A DNA stretch of 64,000 nucleotides, taken from Cotesia glomerata (lineage: Eukaryota > Arthropoda > Insecta > Hymenoptera > Braconidae). The notes under the pieces are model-generated. The model did not search any database. It had not been told where the DNA came from and saw nothing but the letters and a program-made list of their open reading frames with translations. The translations under genes were made by a program, and so were the position numbers. Positions within the stretch are counted from its first letter, which is position 1, and each line of letters begins with the position of its first letter. The DNA lies in assembly GCF_020080835.1 (NCBI RefSeq), contig NC_058158.1, positions 1,302,001 to 1,366,000 on the forward strand, in the 5' to 3' direction. This document shows, piece after piece, positions 25,816 through 37,037 of this stretch.

Positions 25816-27271
25816 ATGAACAGATTGCCGGTGCACAACGCGTTGAAGTCGTTGTCTTGGCTGGAAGGTACCTGGAGGACCGAGGTACCCGGAGAAGGTA
25901 AATTTCCTACTATAAAACCCTTCGGGTACCTTGAAGAAATAAAGTTCACGTCGATAGGACAGCCGATGCTGAATTACGAGGCCCAGAGCTGGCATCCGGA
26001 AAAGAAAAATCCAATGCACAGAGAAGTTGGCTTCTTGAAAATTATTCCGGGGACCAATAAAGTTAAATTGATCTTGTCGCATAATTTTGGGCTGGCTACT
26101 ATCGAGGAAGGCGTTGTTGATAGGCTGAATATTAAATTAGACAGTACTTCGGTCTGTAGAGTTACTGAGGGTACTAAAGATCCAGCTGTCACTCGAGTAA
26201 GTTTAATTTATTTAAATATTTTTATAATTTAATTTAAATATTTTAATTATCGACTTGAAAAAATTTTTTTTAGACACTAATTCATTAATTTATTTATTAC
26301 AATTATGATATTAAACTTAGCGGATTTTTTATTTTTTAAATCAATAAAATTTATAAGTAAAAAATTACACTTAGAATTCTTTAAATTTTTTACATATCAA
26401 ATTATTTCTTTTAATTTTTTTCAATAAAAAAATAAAAATTTTCGGCTAAATTAATTATTAATATTAAAAATTAAAATAAGATTAAATTTATGTGGTTTAA
26501 TTTTTAATGAGATTAAATTTATTTTTTAATTTTAATTAATAATACTAAAAGCCGACGTTTTTAATTTTTTGATTTTTTTTCAATAATTAAATTAGAAAAA
26601 AAAAAATATTTAAAAAAAATTGCACTTACAGTTTTTCAAATTTTTCTACAAATAACATTTTTTTTTAATTTTTTTGTGATAATTGTTTCAATAAAAAAAA
26701 TTCTAAAAATTTTTAGATGTCGACTAACTTAATTTTCATTTTTAATTAACAAATAAATTTCTTCCAAAAATTATTTTTAAAAAATTGAATTTTTAATTTA
26801 TTAAATAGTAATTAAATTAGAACAAAAAAATATTTTTTAAAAATTGCACTTACATTTTTTTCAAATTTTTCTACAAATAAAATTTTTTTTAATTTTTTTG
26901 TACTAATTTTTTGAATAAAAAAAAATTCTAAAAATTTTTAGATGTTCGCTAACTTAATTTTCATTTTTTATTAACAAATAAATTTCTTCCAAAAATCATT
27001 TTTAAAAAATTGAATTTTTAATTTATTAAAAATTTCTTCAAGTCAATTTTTTTTCTCATTTTTTTTTTCGCAATAATTTATTTGTTAAAAAAATTATTAA
27101 AATTATCAGAATAATTTTTATTGTAATTAAAAATTTTTTAATGAATTTTTTCAGATAAAAAGAGAATTTATTAGAAAAGAAAATAGCTTGGAGCAAGTAA
27201 TCTACATGACAACATCAAACACTCAAGAATTAACAGAACACTTGCGTGCAACTTACATAAAAATAGATTAA
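25816..27271 (+). CDS. Nitrobindin (THAP4 C-terminal-like heme-binding protein)
   Basis: Exons 25816-26196 and 27155-27271 (phase 0, GT-AG) encode 165 aa, the usual size of stand-alone nitrobindins. Family hallmarks are visible: the N-terminal LSWLEGTWR, GEGKFPTIKPFGYLEEIKF, GQPMLNYEAQSWHP and MHREVGFLKI, and near the C-terminus TEHLRATYIK, whose His is the expected proximal heme ligand by comparison with plant and human family members. The fold is a 10-stranded beta barrel binding ferric heme; proposed roles are NO sensing and peroxynitrite isomerisation. The start at MNRLPVHNALKSL is preferred because an acceptor lies just upstream; the open frame extending to 25768 crosses that acceptor. 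There is no THAP zinc-finger exon in view. Confidence 0.93.
26197..27154 (+). other. Nitrobindin intron, AT-rich with local duplication
   Basis: The block around 'ttagatgt(c/t)gctaacttaa' with its flanks occurs twice (about 26640-26800 and 26850-27030), so an ~190-bp direct duplication is likely. No exon is visible. Confidence 0.4.
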
Positions 27272-27828
27272 AGAGTGAGTGAATATTAAATTAGAAAATT
27301 AGCGATAATTTTCTAAACGATTATCAAGCCAAGAAATTAAAGCTCTAATTTAAATTCTAGGTTAATTGGTGATAAAATAAATGAATAATCAATCTTGAGC
27401 AAAGGATGTCTGAACAATTTTCAAATAACTATTTGTAAAGTTAATAAAAGGTAAAAGTGTAACTTAAAGTTGTAAAACTTAATTTCCGGGCTGCATGCAA
27501 CGGCCTACGCAGTCGGCATTGCGATAGAAGACCCCGGTCTTGAAATAATCTCAGACTTTTATGAACTTTACAAAGTTCCAGCTGGGAGCTATTTTGCGTG
27601 GTGCAATTAAAAAAATAATTATTTGTTATCAGCGCCGGTCGTACAAGATAGCAACTGTTGTATTCAAGTTTAACCTGGGAGGGCACTGAGCAAGGTAGGG
27701 GCTGGAACACCTGTACAGCGAGCAGAACCACCCCTACAGTAGACCCCACGATTCCCTAATGCGACAGTTGCTTGCGGTAGCGGGAACCCTTAACTTGTTA
27801 GATTTTATTCAGTCGACTTTTATTTAAG

Positions 27829-27859
<31 letters not shown>

Positions 27860-27913
27860 TTAAATAAATATTTTATTACTATCGATCATGTTCTCAATTG
27901 TGCCTTCTGCAGC
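27272..27913 (+). promoter_or_regulatory. Intergenic block, locally GC-rich; likely 5' region of the coiled-coil gene
   Basis: About 27480-27780 is clearly less AT-rich than its surroundings. A TCAGT initiator-like site lies at about 27811 ('ttattcagtcgac'), roughly 100 bases before the next start codon. A T tract follows at 27837-27861. An untranslated RNA in the GC-rich block cannot be excluded. Confidence 0.35.
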
Positions 27914-30900
27914 ATGACTCCCGCATTTTTTCTTCATGATTACTATAAAAAGATGCTGGAACTTCAAGAAAAATTACGCAAAAGGTAAATTTTAAATTTA
28001 TTTATTATTATCTATATTATTAAGAGAATAAGAAAAAATTTTTTTCCAAGATAGTCATTTGATAAAATCGGTTTTTTTAGTGAAATTTAGTGTCATTGCA
28101 AAGGTCTTGACTTGAATTTGTGCCTTTTCAAGGTTTTATTTCATTCTCACCGATAGTCAATGTATTATTATAAGTATTTAGGTTGCATTCAAAAATGCTC
28201 TATCTCTAAACACATAATTAAGAAATAACCTTTTATCTTGTGAAATATTGACATTTTTAAAGATATGAGCTCATCCCGATGTTACACTCATCAAGACCTT
28301 TCATTTGAGTACCCACATGCATTTTGATATATTTTTCATATATACATATATATAATATATATAAATATATGAAAAATTAATGTGGGTACTAAAATGAAAG
28401 CTCTTGACGAGTGTAACATCGGGATGAGCTTATATCTTTAAAAATGTCAATAGTTAAGAAAGTACAGTGCAATTTAACAAAATTAAGAAATTACCTTGTA
28501 TCTTGTCAACTATTGACATTTTTAAAGTTATAAGCTCATTCCGATGTTACACTTATCGAGACCTTTCATTTGAGTACCCACATCAATTTTTCATATATTT
28601 TATATATATTATATATGTATATATGAGAAATATATCAAAAATACATGTGGGTACTCAAATGAAAGCTCTTGATGAGTGTATCATCAGGATGAGCTTATAT
28701 CTTTAAAATATATATTATATATATGAATATATGAAAAATATATCAAAAATGCATGTGGGTACTCAAATGAAAGCTCTTGATGAGTGTAATATCGGGATGA
28801 GCTTATATCTTTAAAATCGTCAAAAGTTAAGAAAGTAAAGATTATTTAATAAAGCAAAATTTTATATATTTATAATTCACAAGTTGCTAGTTATTTGTTG
28901 TTATTATTATTATTATTATTATTATTTATTGTTTTAAGGCCATAAAATATTTCAAATATTTTCTTCTGACAAATTTATTTATTTTACAGTGAAGAAGAAA
29001 GGATACGACTTGAAGAAAGATTTAATTTGATGGAACAGGAATCGCGTGTTAGGTAAAGAAATATTTTTTTTTTTTATTTAAATTAAATAATCTAAAATTT
29101 ATTTATTTGTAATTTCTAATTTTTTATTTATTGTAAGGTTAATTATCAATCACAGATCCGGCTGTCATTTATTTATTTATCATTGCGTGGATCATGAGTT
29201 TATTTCAGCGAGCTTGTATTGATCGAAAAATGACCTGGTTTAGTGAATGTCATGATCAATAGTCTAGAGCAATAATATTTCGGGTCGCATGGTAATAATA
29301 ATAATGTAAACACAATAAATCATCTTCACATTGAGCAGCTAGTGATAAATCCGAGCAGACGGTCCTTGGTTGAATCGATGCCGGTATTCATAAGCCTGGT
29401 TGGTACCAGGCCTACTCCAAGATTCAATGTCATTTCTAGCATGCCTAACTCTGATCGATTTCATTAAACTACTAAGCTTTGTTTTATAGTTAGGGTATAA
29501 ATGTGTACACGGTCCTGACAGCAGCGATCATGTGCTATATCTATATTATTGTTGTTTGTATATTGTTTCAGACATGAAGCCTGTATAAATAAGTTGCGGA
29601 TGCGGTATATTGAATTTTTGGAGGAGCAGAGAGTTAGAGATCTGAGGAATCATAAATTACTGGGCACGCTGGATAAAGTTGATACCAGCTTGGCGTTAAT
29701 GACCGCTAAAACAGACAGACTTTATACGCTTAGAGTTAGTATTTATTTTTTTAATTATTTTAATAAATTTATGTCAGAATTTTTTTTAATTATAAATAAT
29801 AATAATGATTTGATGAAATTTAAGAGCATTATTTTTATTTATTGTTTTTTTTTTTAAAGTTTTCAAAAGTAGAATTTCTAAAATTTATAATTTACCTAAA
29901 GAAGAAATTTAAATTTATGAAACAATAATATTTTGCTAAATTAAGATAACATTATAATCATTAAAATGTTTTTAAAATTTTATTATTATTATTGAATTTT
30001 TTAGAAATTATTTATAATAATAATAATTATTATTATATCCATTAATTTTTTTAATTAAATATATTTCTATTGCTTGTATAATAATATACAATATTAATTT
30101 TTATTATTTTCCAACTTCATTAAATACTAAAAAAAAATAAATTTTTCATTATGAATTTAATAAAAAAAATTAATATTATATAACCTTTGACAGTAAATTT
30201 TAATTGGTAAATTAAATTAATTTCATTAATTGTTTCACTATTGAAAGTTATATAATTAAATCAATTTTATAATATTTCCTTATCAATATTTAATGAAGCA
30301 AAACTTTGTAAAAAAATAATAAATAAAAATCGATATTAAATATTATCCTAGATAATTTATTTAATAAAAAATAATTTTAAAAAAGAAAATAATTTATTAA
30401 ATTTTAAATGTTTATAATTTAATTAAAGTTATTATTATGATTTCTGAAATTTTTACTTTAGTTAATATTTATCTTTTCAATTAAAATTCCTTTAACTTCA
30501 TTAAATATTAAAAAAAATAAATTATACATTATAAATTTAATAAAAAAATTAATATTATATAATCTTTGCCAGTAAAATTTAATTGGTAAATTAAATTAAT
30601 TTCATTAATTAAGTTTCACTATTGAAAGTTATATAATTAAATCAATTTTATAATTTGTCTTTATCAATATCTAATGAAGCTTGAAAAGTCACCAAAATTT
30701 TGTAAAAAAATAATAAATAAAAATTAATATTATAAATTATCCTAGATAATTAATTTGATAAAAAGAAATCTAAAAAAAAAAAAATAATTTATTAAATTTT
30801 AAATTGTATAATTTAATTAAAATAATTATTGTGATTTAATATTTATCTTTTCAATTGAAATTCCTTTAACTTGATTAAATATTAAAAAAAAATAAATTAT

Positions 30901-33030
30901 TCATTATAAATTTGATAAAAAAATTAATATTAAATATTATCCTAGATAATTTATTTAATAAAAAATAATTAAAAAAAAAAAATAATTTATTAAATATTAA
31001 ATTGTATAATTAAAATAATTATTGTAATTTCTAAAATTTTGACAATAGTTAATATTTACCATTTCAATTAAAATTCCTTTAATGTTATTTAGAAAGAGTA
31101 CGAAGCGTCAATCCTCCGCGCCCAAGCAAGCCGGCGTCAGGCGGGGAGTGTAACAGGTGACAGCGGAATCATAAGCCAAAACGATGACAGATTAATGTTA
31201 AGAGGAGCCTCGAGTACCCAGGTAGCCTCAAGCTCTCATTTAGACAATCTAAAAGCATACAATGGACCTCGAGCGACTAGCAGCGTCCCAGGAAACTTCT
31301 ACAGCTCTTCAAGTACGCCCAAAAAAGTTTACAGCGGTCTTCCACCGCTTCAATTCTCCTCCAAAACTCACTTGGACTCCAGCGAGCCTTTTTTGCGAAC
31401 AATTCCCTCCGTAAACTATCAAAGAAGCTACGCACCAAAATCTCTGGCACGGAACCCAGAAATGAAGACATGGAACGAAGAAGATTACGCAACTGACTTA
31501 ACTAAATTGCGTCGAGATTTGCGCAAGGATTCCGGGGCGTTTAAGTACCCGGCCCCAGAGAGATTGACGACGCTGGGAAGCTCCAGGTTGTCTAATTTAT
31601 TGGGCTCTAAAGCCCAAGAGAGCTCCACAATTCCGCAATTTCGCGAAACTGCTGGCAGCATAGTCGAAAAAGAATTGGAGAGTTATATTAATAAGATCCG
31701 CAGTCTCCATGATAATAATAACGATCAGCACAGTCTGGAGGAAGTTGACCACGAACAGAACACCAGCGGTGATTTATTGAATGTTACGCTGTCGGACGAC
31801 GGGTTTGACCACTTGCCAGCTGAGGAAAAAGCTAAAGGGCATCTGCACAAGGAAGTTGGCCAGATTTTGGCACTTGTTGATGATCTTGCGGCTAAGACTG
31901 CTGATTTAAATGCAAATGCACCAACTGGACTCAATGCCGTCCAAGAAATTAAAATACTTTGTACTAATCAATCAGAATTAATGAACGAGACACTTATTGA
32001 GCCTAAAGTGCACTCAGCTGTGACGGAAGAAGCTTCCGGGTTAATTTCTGACGGAATTAATGGTAATTTCAACACTGAATTGAGCGACAAGGATCAAAAT
32101 GAAGAAACTAAAGTTGAGATAGTTGATTTTGATAAAAAAGAGGAACTAAATACGGAAATTGTTGTTGCTCAGGAGCAAGAGGTTGATAATTTACAAGAGA
32201 CTGGTGAATTAGAGCCCTGGAATTTGGAGAATTCGGAGAAACAAGTCAAAGTGATTGATGATTTGGATTTAAATGATAATTTGGAATTACAGACCGAGTT
32301 GGTGAATAATGACAATGAAATATTGCAGACCGCTTTGGTTAATGAAATTCCAGTTGTAAATCCAGATGGTGAAGTGAGTAATGACAGTGTTGTCGCAGCT
32401 GAGAATGTTTACGACCAAAATTACACAGCTGGTGAGCAGAATTACCCAGAAGAAAATTATGAGGAGAATAAAGAGTATACGGAGCAAGTTTATGAGTATG
32501 AAAATCAGGAGTATCAGTATGATCCGAATACTGGAGAGTATCAGTACCCTTACGACCCAAATGCGGAGTACCAGGACCAGCAGTACCCTGAAGAAACGAA
32601 TCAGGAGTATCAGGACCAGGAGCAGTATGCTGAAGATCCGAATCAGGAGTATCAGTATCCTGAAGGTTATACTGAGCAAAATTATGATACTAATTATGAG
32701 TATCCGGCTGAGCAGTATGAAGGCTATGATCAGGAACAGCAACAACTGAATCAAGAGGATTTAATTCAAGCTGATACTATTGATCCTGAAGGTCCTGTTG
32801 ATGTTGTTGATCTTGTTGGAGCAGAAGAAGATAATAATTATCAAGAAGATTTGATAAGTAAAGCCTCTAATGAAGAATCTCCGATAGATTCTAGCAAGAA
32901 AGACAAAGACGAAGTTAATGGCCGCGCGAAAAAAACTAAAGACACTATCAGAGCGATTCTTGAATCTGACACTGAAAGCACGATGGAGAAAAATACTTCT
33001 AATACGGAGAGTGACTTTGATTTTAAATAG
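27914..33030 (+). CDS. Unrecognised coiled-coil protein with acidic Tyr/Glu/Gln-rich tail
   Basis: Exons 27914-27984, 28990-29052, 29572-29734 and 31093-33030 join in consistent phases (2, 2, 0) to 744 aa. Residues 1-120 are strongly helical and charged (MTPAFFLHDYYKKMLELQEK, then EEERIRLEERFNLMEQE, MRYIEFLEEQRVRDLRNHK), a probable coiled coil. The middle is Ser-rich and basic (SSSTPKKVYSGLPPL). Residues ~225-540 are acidic, with Asn/Asp/Glu repeats. Residues ~515-615 form imperfect repeats of the kind YQYDPNTGEYQYPYDPNAEY. The C-terminus is again charged (SKKDKDEVNGRAKKTKDTIR). No enzymatic motif. The layout suits a cytoskeletal or centrosomal scaffold, but that is inference. Intron 1 holds a complete Helitron-like element; intron 3 has decayed tandem repeats. 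Confidence 0.85.
28011..28890 (+). mobile_element. Helitron-like element, complete, plus orientation
   Basis: Starts TCTATATTATTAAGAGAATA at 28011 (preceded by A) and ends GTTGCTAG at 28890 (followed by T), so it sits between A and T with no target duplication, as Helitrons do. After a ~220-bp unique 5' module ('catttgataaaatcgg', 'gtcattgcaaaggtcttg') come two full palindromic units and a third partial one. The 3' hairpin seen in sister copies is eroded here. Confidence 0.75.
29735..31092 (+). repeat. Decayed ~370-bp tandem repeats in intron 3 of the coiled-coil gene
   Basis: The succession 'ttcattaaatactaaaaaa', 'aattggtaaattaaattaat', 'cactattgaaagttat' and 'attatcctagataatt' occurs at about 30110-30415 and again at 30475-30800, with a partial third copy at 30850-31010. 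Entirely AT-rich; no coding signal. Confidence 0.6.
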
Positions 33031-34354
33031 AAAAAAATTAATATGTTTTTTGTTAGTATTTTATTAAGTTTTTATGATACTGAAGTTATCCGTCAGCGGT
33101 TAGTTTAAAAAATTTTTTTAATAAATTACAATAAAAAAAAGCTTCTTAAAATTTTCACATAATTTTTATATGAAAATTAATTGATGTTTGATAATTTAAA
33201 AAATTTTTTTAACAAATAAAATATGGCAAAAAAAAATTGGTAGAAATTTTAAAGAATAAAAAGTGCAATTTTTTTAAAATAATTTTTTAGAACAAATTTT
33301 TTTGTTAAAGAAAATTAAAAAATTGTTAAGTGACTGCTAACTTTAAAGTCATAATTTTATGGCATTAAACTTAGCTGTCACTTCACAATTTTTTTAATTT
33401 TCTTTGATAAATAAATTATGGCAAAAAAAAATTATTAAAAAAATAGACTTGTAGAAATTTAATAAAATTAAAAATACAATTTTTTAGGACAAATTTTTTT
33501 GTTAAAGAAAATTAAAAAATTTTTAAGTGACAGCTAAATTTAATATCATCATAATTTTTATTAATTTTCACATGTGGAAATTTTTAATTAATTTTTTTTA
33601 TAATAATTTAATTGTCATAAAATTCTAAAAAAATTTTTAATGTCTGTCAACTTCAGTGTCATTTTTTTTGATGAAAATTTATTTATGAAAATTAAGTTAG
33701 CCGACATTTGAAAATTAAAAAAATTTTTTTTATTGAAAAAATGACTACAAAAAAAATGTCATTTGTAAAAAACTGTAAGTGCAATTTTTTAAAAATATTT
33801 TTTTGTTGTAATTTAATTATTAAAAAAAAATTAAAAACATCGGCTAACTTTAGTATCACAATTAATTTAGATATTTTATAGTTATAAGAATTTTTTTAGC
33901 AAATAAAAATTGTCAAAGAAAATTGACATTTAGAAAATTAAAAAAATAAAAAATCCAATTTATTAGAAATAATTTTTTGGAGCAAATTTATTTATTAAAA
34001 AATTGTCAAGCGACTGTTAACTTTAATGTCATTTTTTTTGTGTGAATTTTAGAATGTAAATTAAATTAGAGCAATTAATAATTGTAATTATACGTAGGAA
34101 GTAAAGTGACGTCCGTAGGTATGGATTTTCGCGGGGTTGAAACACGAGTCTGCGCCAATCAGCCGTCCCACTTATGCACTATCGGTGTATGTAAAGTACT
34201 TTTTTAATATAAAAGCAAAGCCGAGAATCGACCAGTAAAATTTAATATATGCTTTATATGTATTTTTGTATTTAATTTTTAGTTATTTATTAATTTACTT
34301 GGTTAGTGTATGGTCTCAGCGAATAGAAGCCGGTCAGACCGCTAGCAAGTTATT
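33031..34354. other. Intergenic AT-rich DNA with a possible promoter-like block
   Basis: Mostly poly-A/T rich spacer with recurring 'gacagctaa(c/a)ttta' motifs. About 34090-34230 is more balanced and has a CCAAT motif ('gcgccaatcagccg') and 'ttttttaatataaaagc' about 55 bases further. This could be an upstream promoter, but no transcript can be assigned. Confidence 0.35.
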
Positions 34355-35105
34355 ATATATAATAAATAATAGTTTAAAAAAACTAAAAACACGCTTTTTA
34401 TAGAAAACCAAACTAAAAAATAGAAAATAAATTTAAATTAAGAATAGTGTTAAAAATTTCAATAAATATAAATTAATAATAGTGTAAATAAAAAAAATGT
34501 ATTTTATTTTAAAAAAAGCGTGAGGTGCATGGTGTCAATAGTTATAAATATTTTATTGACAGATATGAGTAGAGTGATTATCATTTTGATAATATCTTAA
34601 AAAGCACCCCACGCTTTTTTTAAAATAAAATACATTTTTTTTATTTACACTATTATTAATTTATATTTATTGAAATTTTTAACACTATTCTTAATTTAAA
34701 TTTATTTTCTATTTTTTAGTTTGGTTTTCTATAAAAAGCGTGTTTTTTAGTTTTTTTAAACTATTATTTATTTTTTACTTTTTAGTTTGGTTTATTTATA
34801 AAAGCGTGATTTTTTAGTTTTTTTAAACTATTATTTGTTGATTATCAAAAATATTCAGGCGCGCAAATTACCCACGGAGAGTTACATACTGACATACTGA
34901 CATACTGACATACAAGTGAAGCTAATAAAAAATAATTATTTATAAATATTATAAATACGGGGAATCAGAGTTCGATTTCGGAGAGCGAGCCTGAGAAACG
35001 GCTACCAGAACCAAGGAAGGCCGCAGGCGCGCAGATTACCCACGGAGAGTTACTGACAAACTAACATACAAGTGAAGCTAATATAATAAAATAAAGCGTG
35101 TAATA
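34355..35105. repeat. Foldback repeat family B, full copy
   Basis: 34355-34790 is a large palindrome: 'aataatagtttaaaaaaac' through 'attttaaaaaaagcgtg' is repeated as reverse complement around a ~100-bp spacer. It is followed by a second 'ttttttaaactattattt' arm, the 'cccacggagagtta' blocks and two 'catacaagtgaagctaat' repeats. Parts recur at 872-1378 (reverse) and 2656-2935. Confidence 0.8.
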
Positions 35106-35158
35106 ATACTTGACCAGTAAAGTAAACTCCCACGGTAGTAATGTTGATACAATAAATG

Positions 35159-35731
35159 TATAAATGCGTTTTTTTCCACCCCTCTCATTCTTGCGGCTGA
35201 TTCATTGACTCCGGCAAACTCACACACAACACACAAGCATCACCATCACCAGTTCAGCAAACGCAGAGTTTAGTTCCAGCGAGTGTGCGCGTCTCCGTCA
35301 ATAGCCGCAGTATCTTCTATCAAACTGTGCGACACGGATGCTCTGGAGCACCTTTCAAGACTAGATTCTCAATTGAGACACTACTTCGATCACTACAGCT
35401 GTTTGTTAACAACATATGCTACTTTCATTGATTATCAGTCGCTATTATTATCACTACTGTTATTGATTTTTTTTATTTATATTTCAAATTATAAGTGGTC
35501 AGTTTTTTGAGACTCTTTTTATTTTAATTGTGCATTTTTTGTGTTTGGATTTTTTTTTCCTGGGAGAGATTTGTGTCAAGACAACGTGCGATTGATTGTG
35601 TCGAGAGTGCATGCTCACTTGCATTAACAGTGGTTCTCAAGAGTGTTTTATAAATTATTAAGTACTTTATTTAAAAGTTTTCAAGCAATTGACTAGACAA
35701 CACTGCTTATAGTTATCAGCTGATAAGTTTG
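35159..35731 (+). promoter_or_regulatory. Candidate promoter and 5' UTR exon for AMP deaminase isoform A
   Basis: TATAAA at 35159-35164 is followed after about 20-25 bases by 'tctcattcttg' (initiator-like). The downstream ~540 bp is less AT-rich than the flanks and ends at a donor-like 'ttg|gtgagt' at 35731/35732. The first coding exon begins after an acceptor at 37032-37033 only four bases before ATG, so a 5' UTR exon must exist upstream; this is the best candidate. Confidence 0.4.
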
Positions 35732-37033
35732 GTGAGTTTATACGCAATTATAGAACGTAATAATAATAATAATAATACTAAAATTGGCCGACGTTTTTAA
35801 TTTTTCTTCAGTTATTAAATTAAAACCAAAAAATTGCATATAGCTTATCAAATTTTTTACAAATTAAATTTTTTCAATAAAAAAAAGTAGAAAAATTTTA
35901 TGAAAATTAATTTAGCAGATATTTGATAATTTTTTTAACTAATAAATTATGGCAAAAAAAATGAAAATTAATTTAGCAGATATTTTATAATTTAAAAAAT
36001 TTTTTTAACAAAAAAATTATGTAAAGGAAAATGAGAAAAAAATTGACTTTTAGAAAATTAAAACAATAAAAAATCTAATTTTTTAGAAATAATTTTTCGG
36101 AGCAATTTATTTATTAAAAAAAATTGTCAAGCTAACTTTAATGTCATCGAAAAAAATTATAAAAAAAAATTGACGTAGAAATTTTAAAAAATTAAAAATG
36201 CAATTTTTCAAAAATAATTTTTTAGAACAAATTTATTTGTTAAAAAAAACTAAAAAGTAATCAAATGACTGCTGACTTTAATGTCAAACATTTTTAAATA
36301 GCTAACTTTATTTTCATACAATAATATTATGAAAATAGCTGACAGCTGACAGTTTTTTTTTGTTAGATTTGCAAAATTAATTAGAACTAAATAAATTATA
36401 TTAAAATTTTTTTTAACACAATTGTTATAAAAAAAATTTTTTTATATTTTTTATAATTATAATAAAAATGTCAAATGTCAGCTGATTTCAGTAATAAAAA
36501 AAAATATACTTAAAAAACTCCATTTTTTTTTTTATATTTTACATAATTTATTATTTTTATAACAAAACAATTCAATTAAATAATTAATTGTGTATTATTT
36601 TTTGTATTGTTATAAGTTCTAACATTAAGTACACTTTGTCATATGTCACTATCATTAGTTCTAACTTATTACCGCTAAACAAACACAACAATACGTACTA
36701 CAAAAGTCTAAAAAGTCAAAGTAGATACGCTTATTCTATTGATGCTTTACATTTGTTATAAATACATTATAAATTATAATCGCTCGATTAAATTCTATTT
36801 ATGTGAAGACGTAAATACTGTTGTAGATTTAAGAGTGATTATTAAGCTTGTTTTAAATTCAAGGATTTCATTGGAATATTTAGTTATTTTAGTACTTAAT
36901 GAGTCAGTAAAATTATTCCCATTTCAAACTTTGCTCATTTTTATTTCATTATACACATTAATACACTGATGAACAATTATAATATTTATTGACTGAATTA
37001 ATATAAAGTACTAATTATTTTTTGTATTTTTAG
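35732..37033 (+). other. Putative 5' UTR intron, AT-rich
   Basis: A/T-rich sequence with the same 'gctaactttaatgtca' motifs as 33031-34080. No additional exon recognised. Confidence 0.35.
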
Positions 37034-37037
37034 AATA

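Noticed and set aside
32287..32754. Hydrophobic minus-strand frame and a plus-strand frame overlapping the large exon
   Set aside because: Antisense/out-of-frame shadows of the Tyr/Glu-rich repeat region in the coiled-coil gene.
35283..35510. 75-codon frame in the AMPD 5' region
   Set aside because: Starts at GTG; most likely untranslated leader. Its second half is a homopolymer-like hydrophobic stretch.
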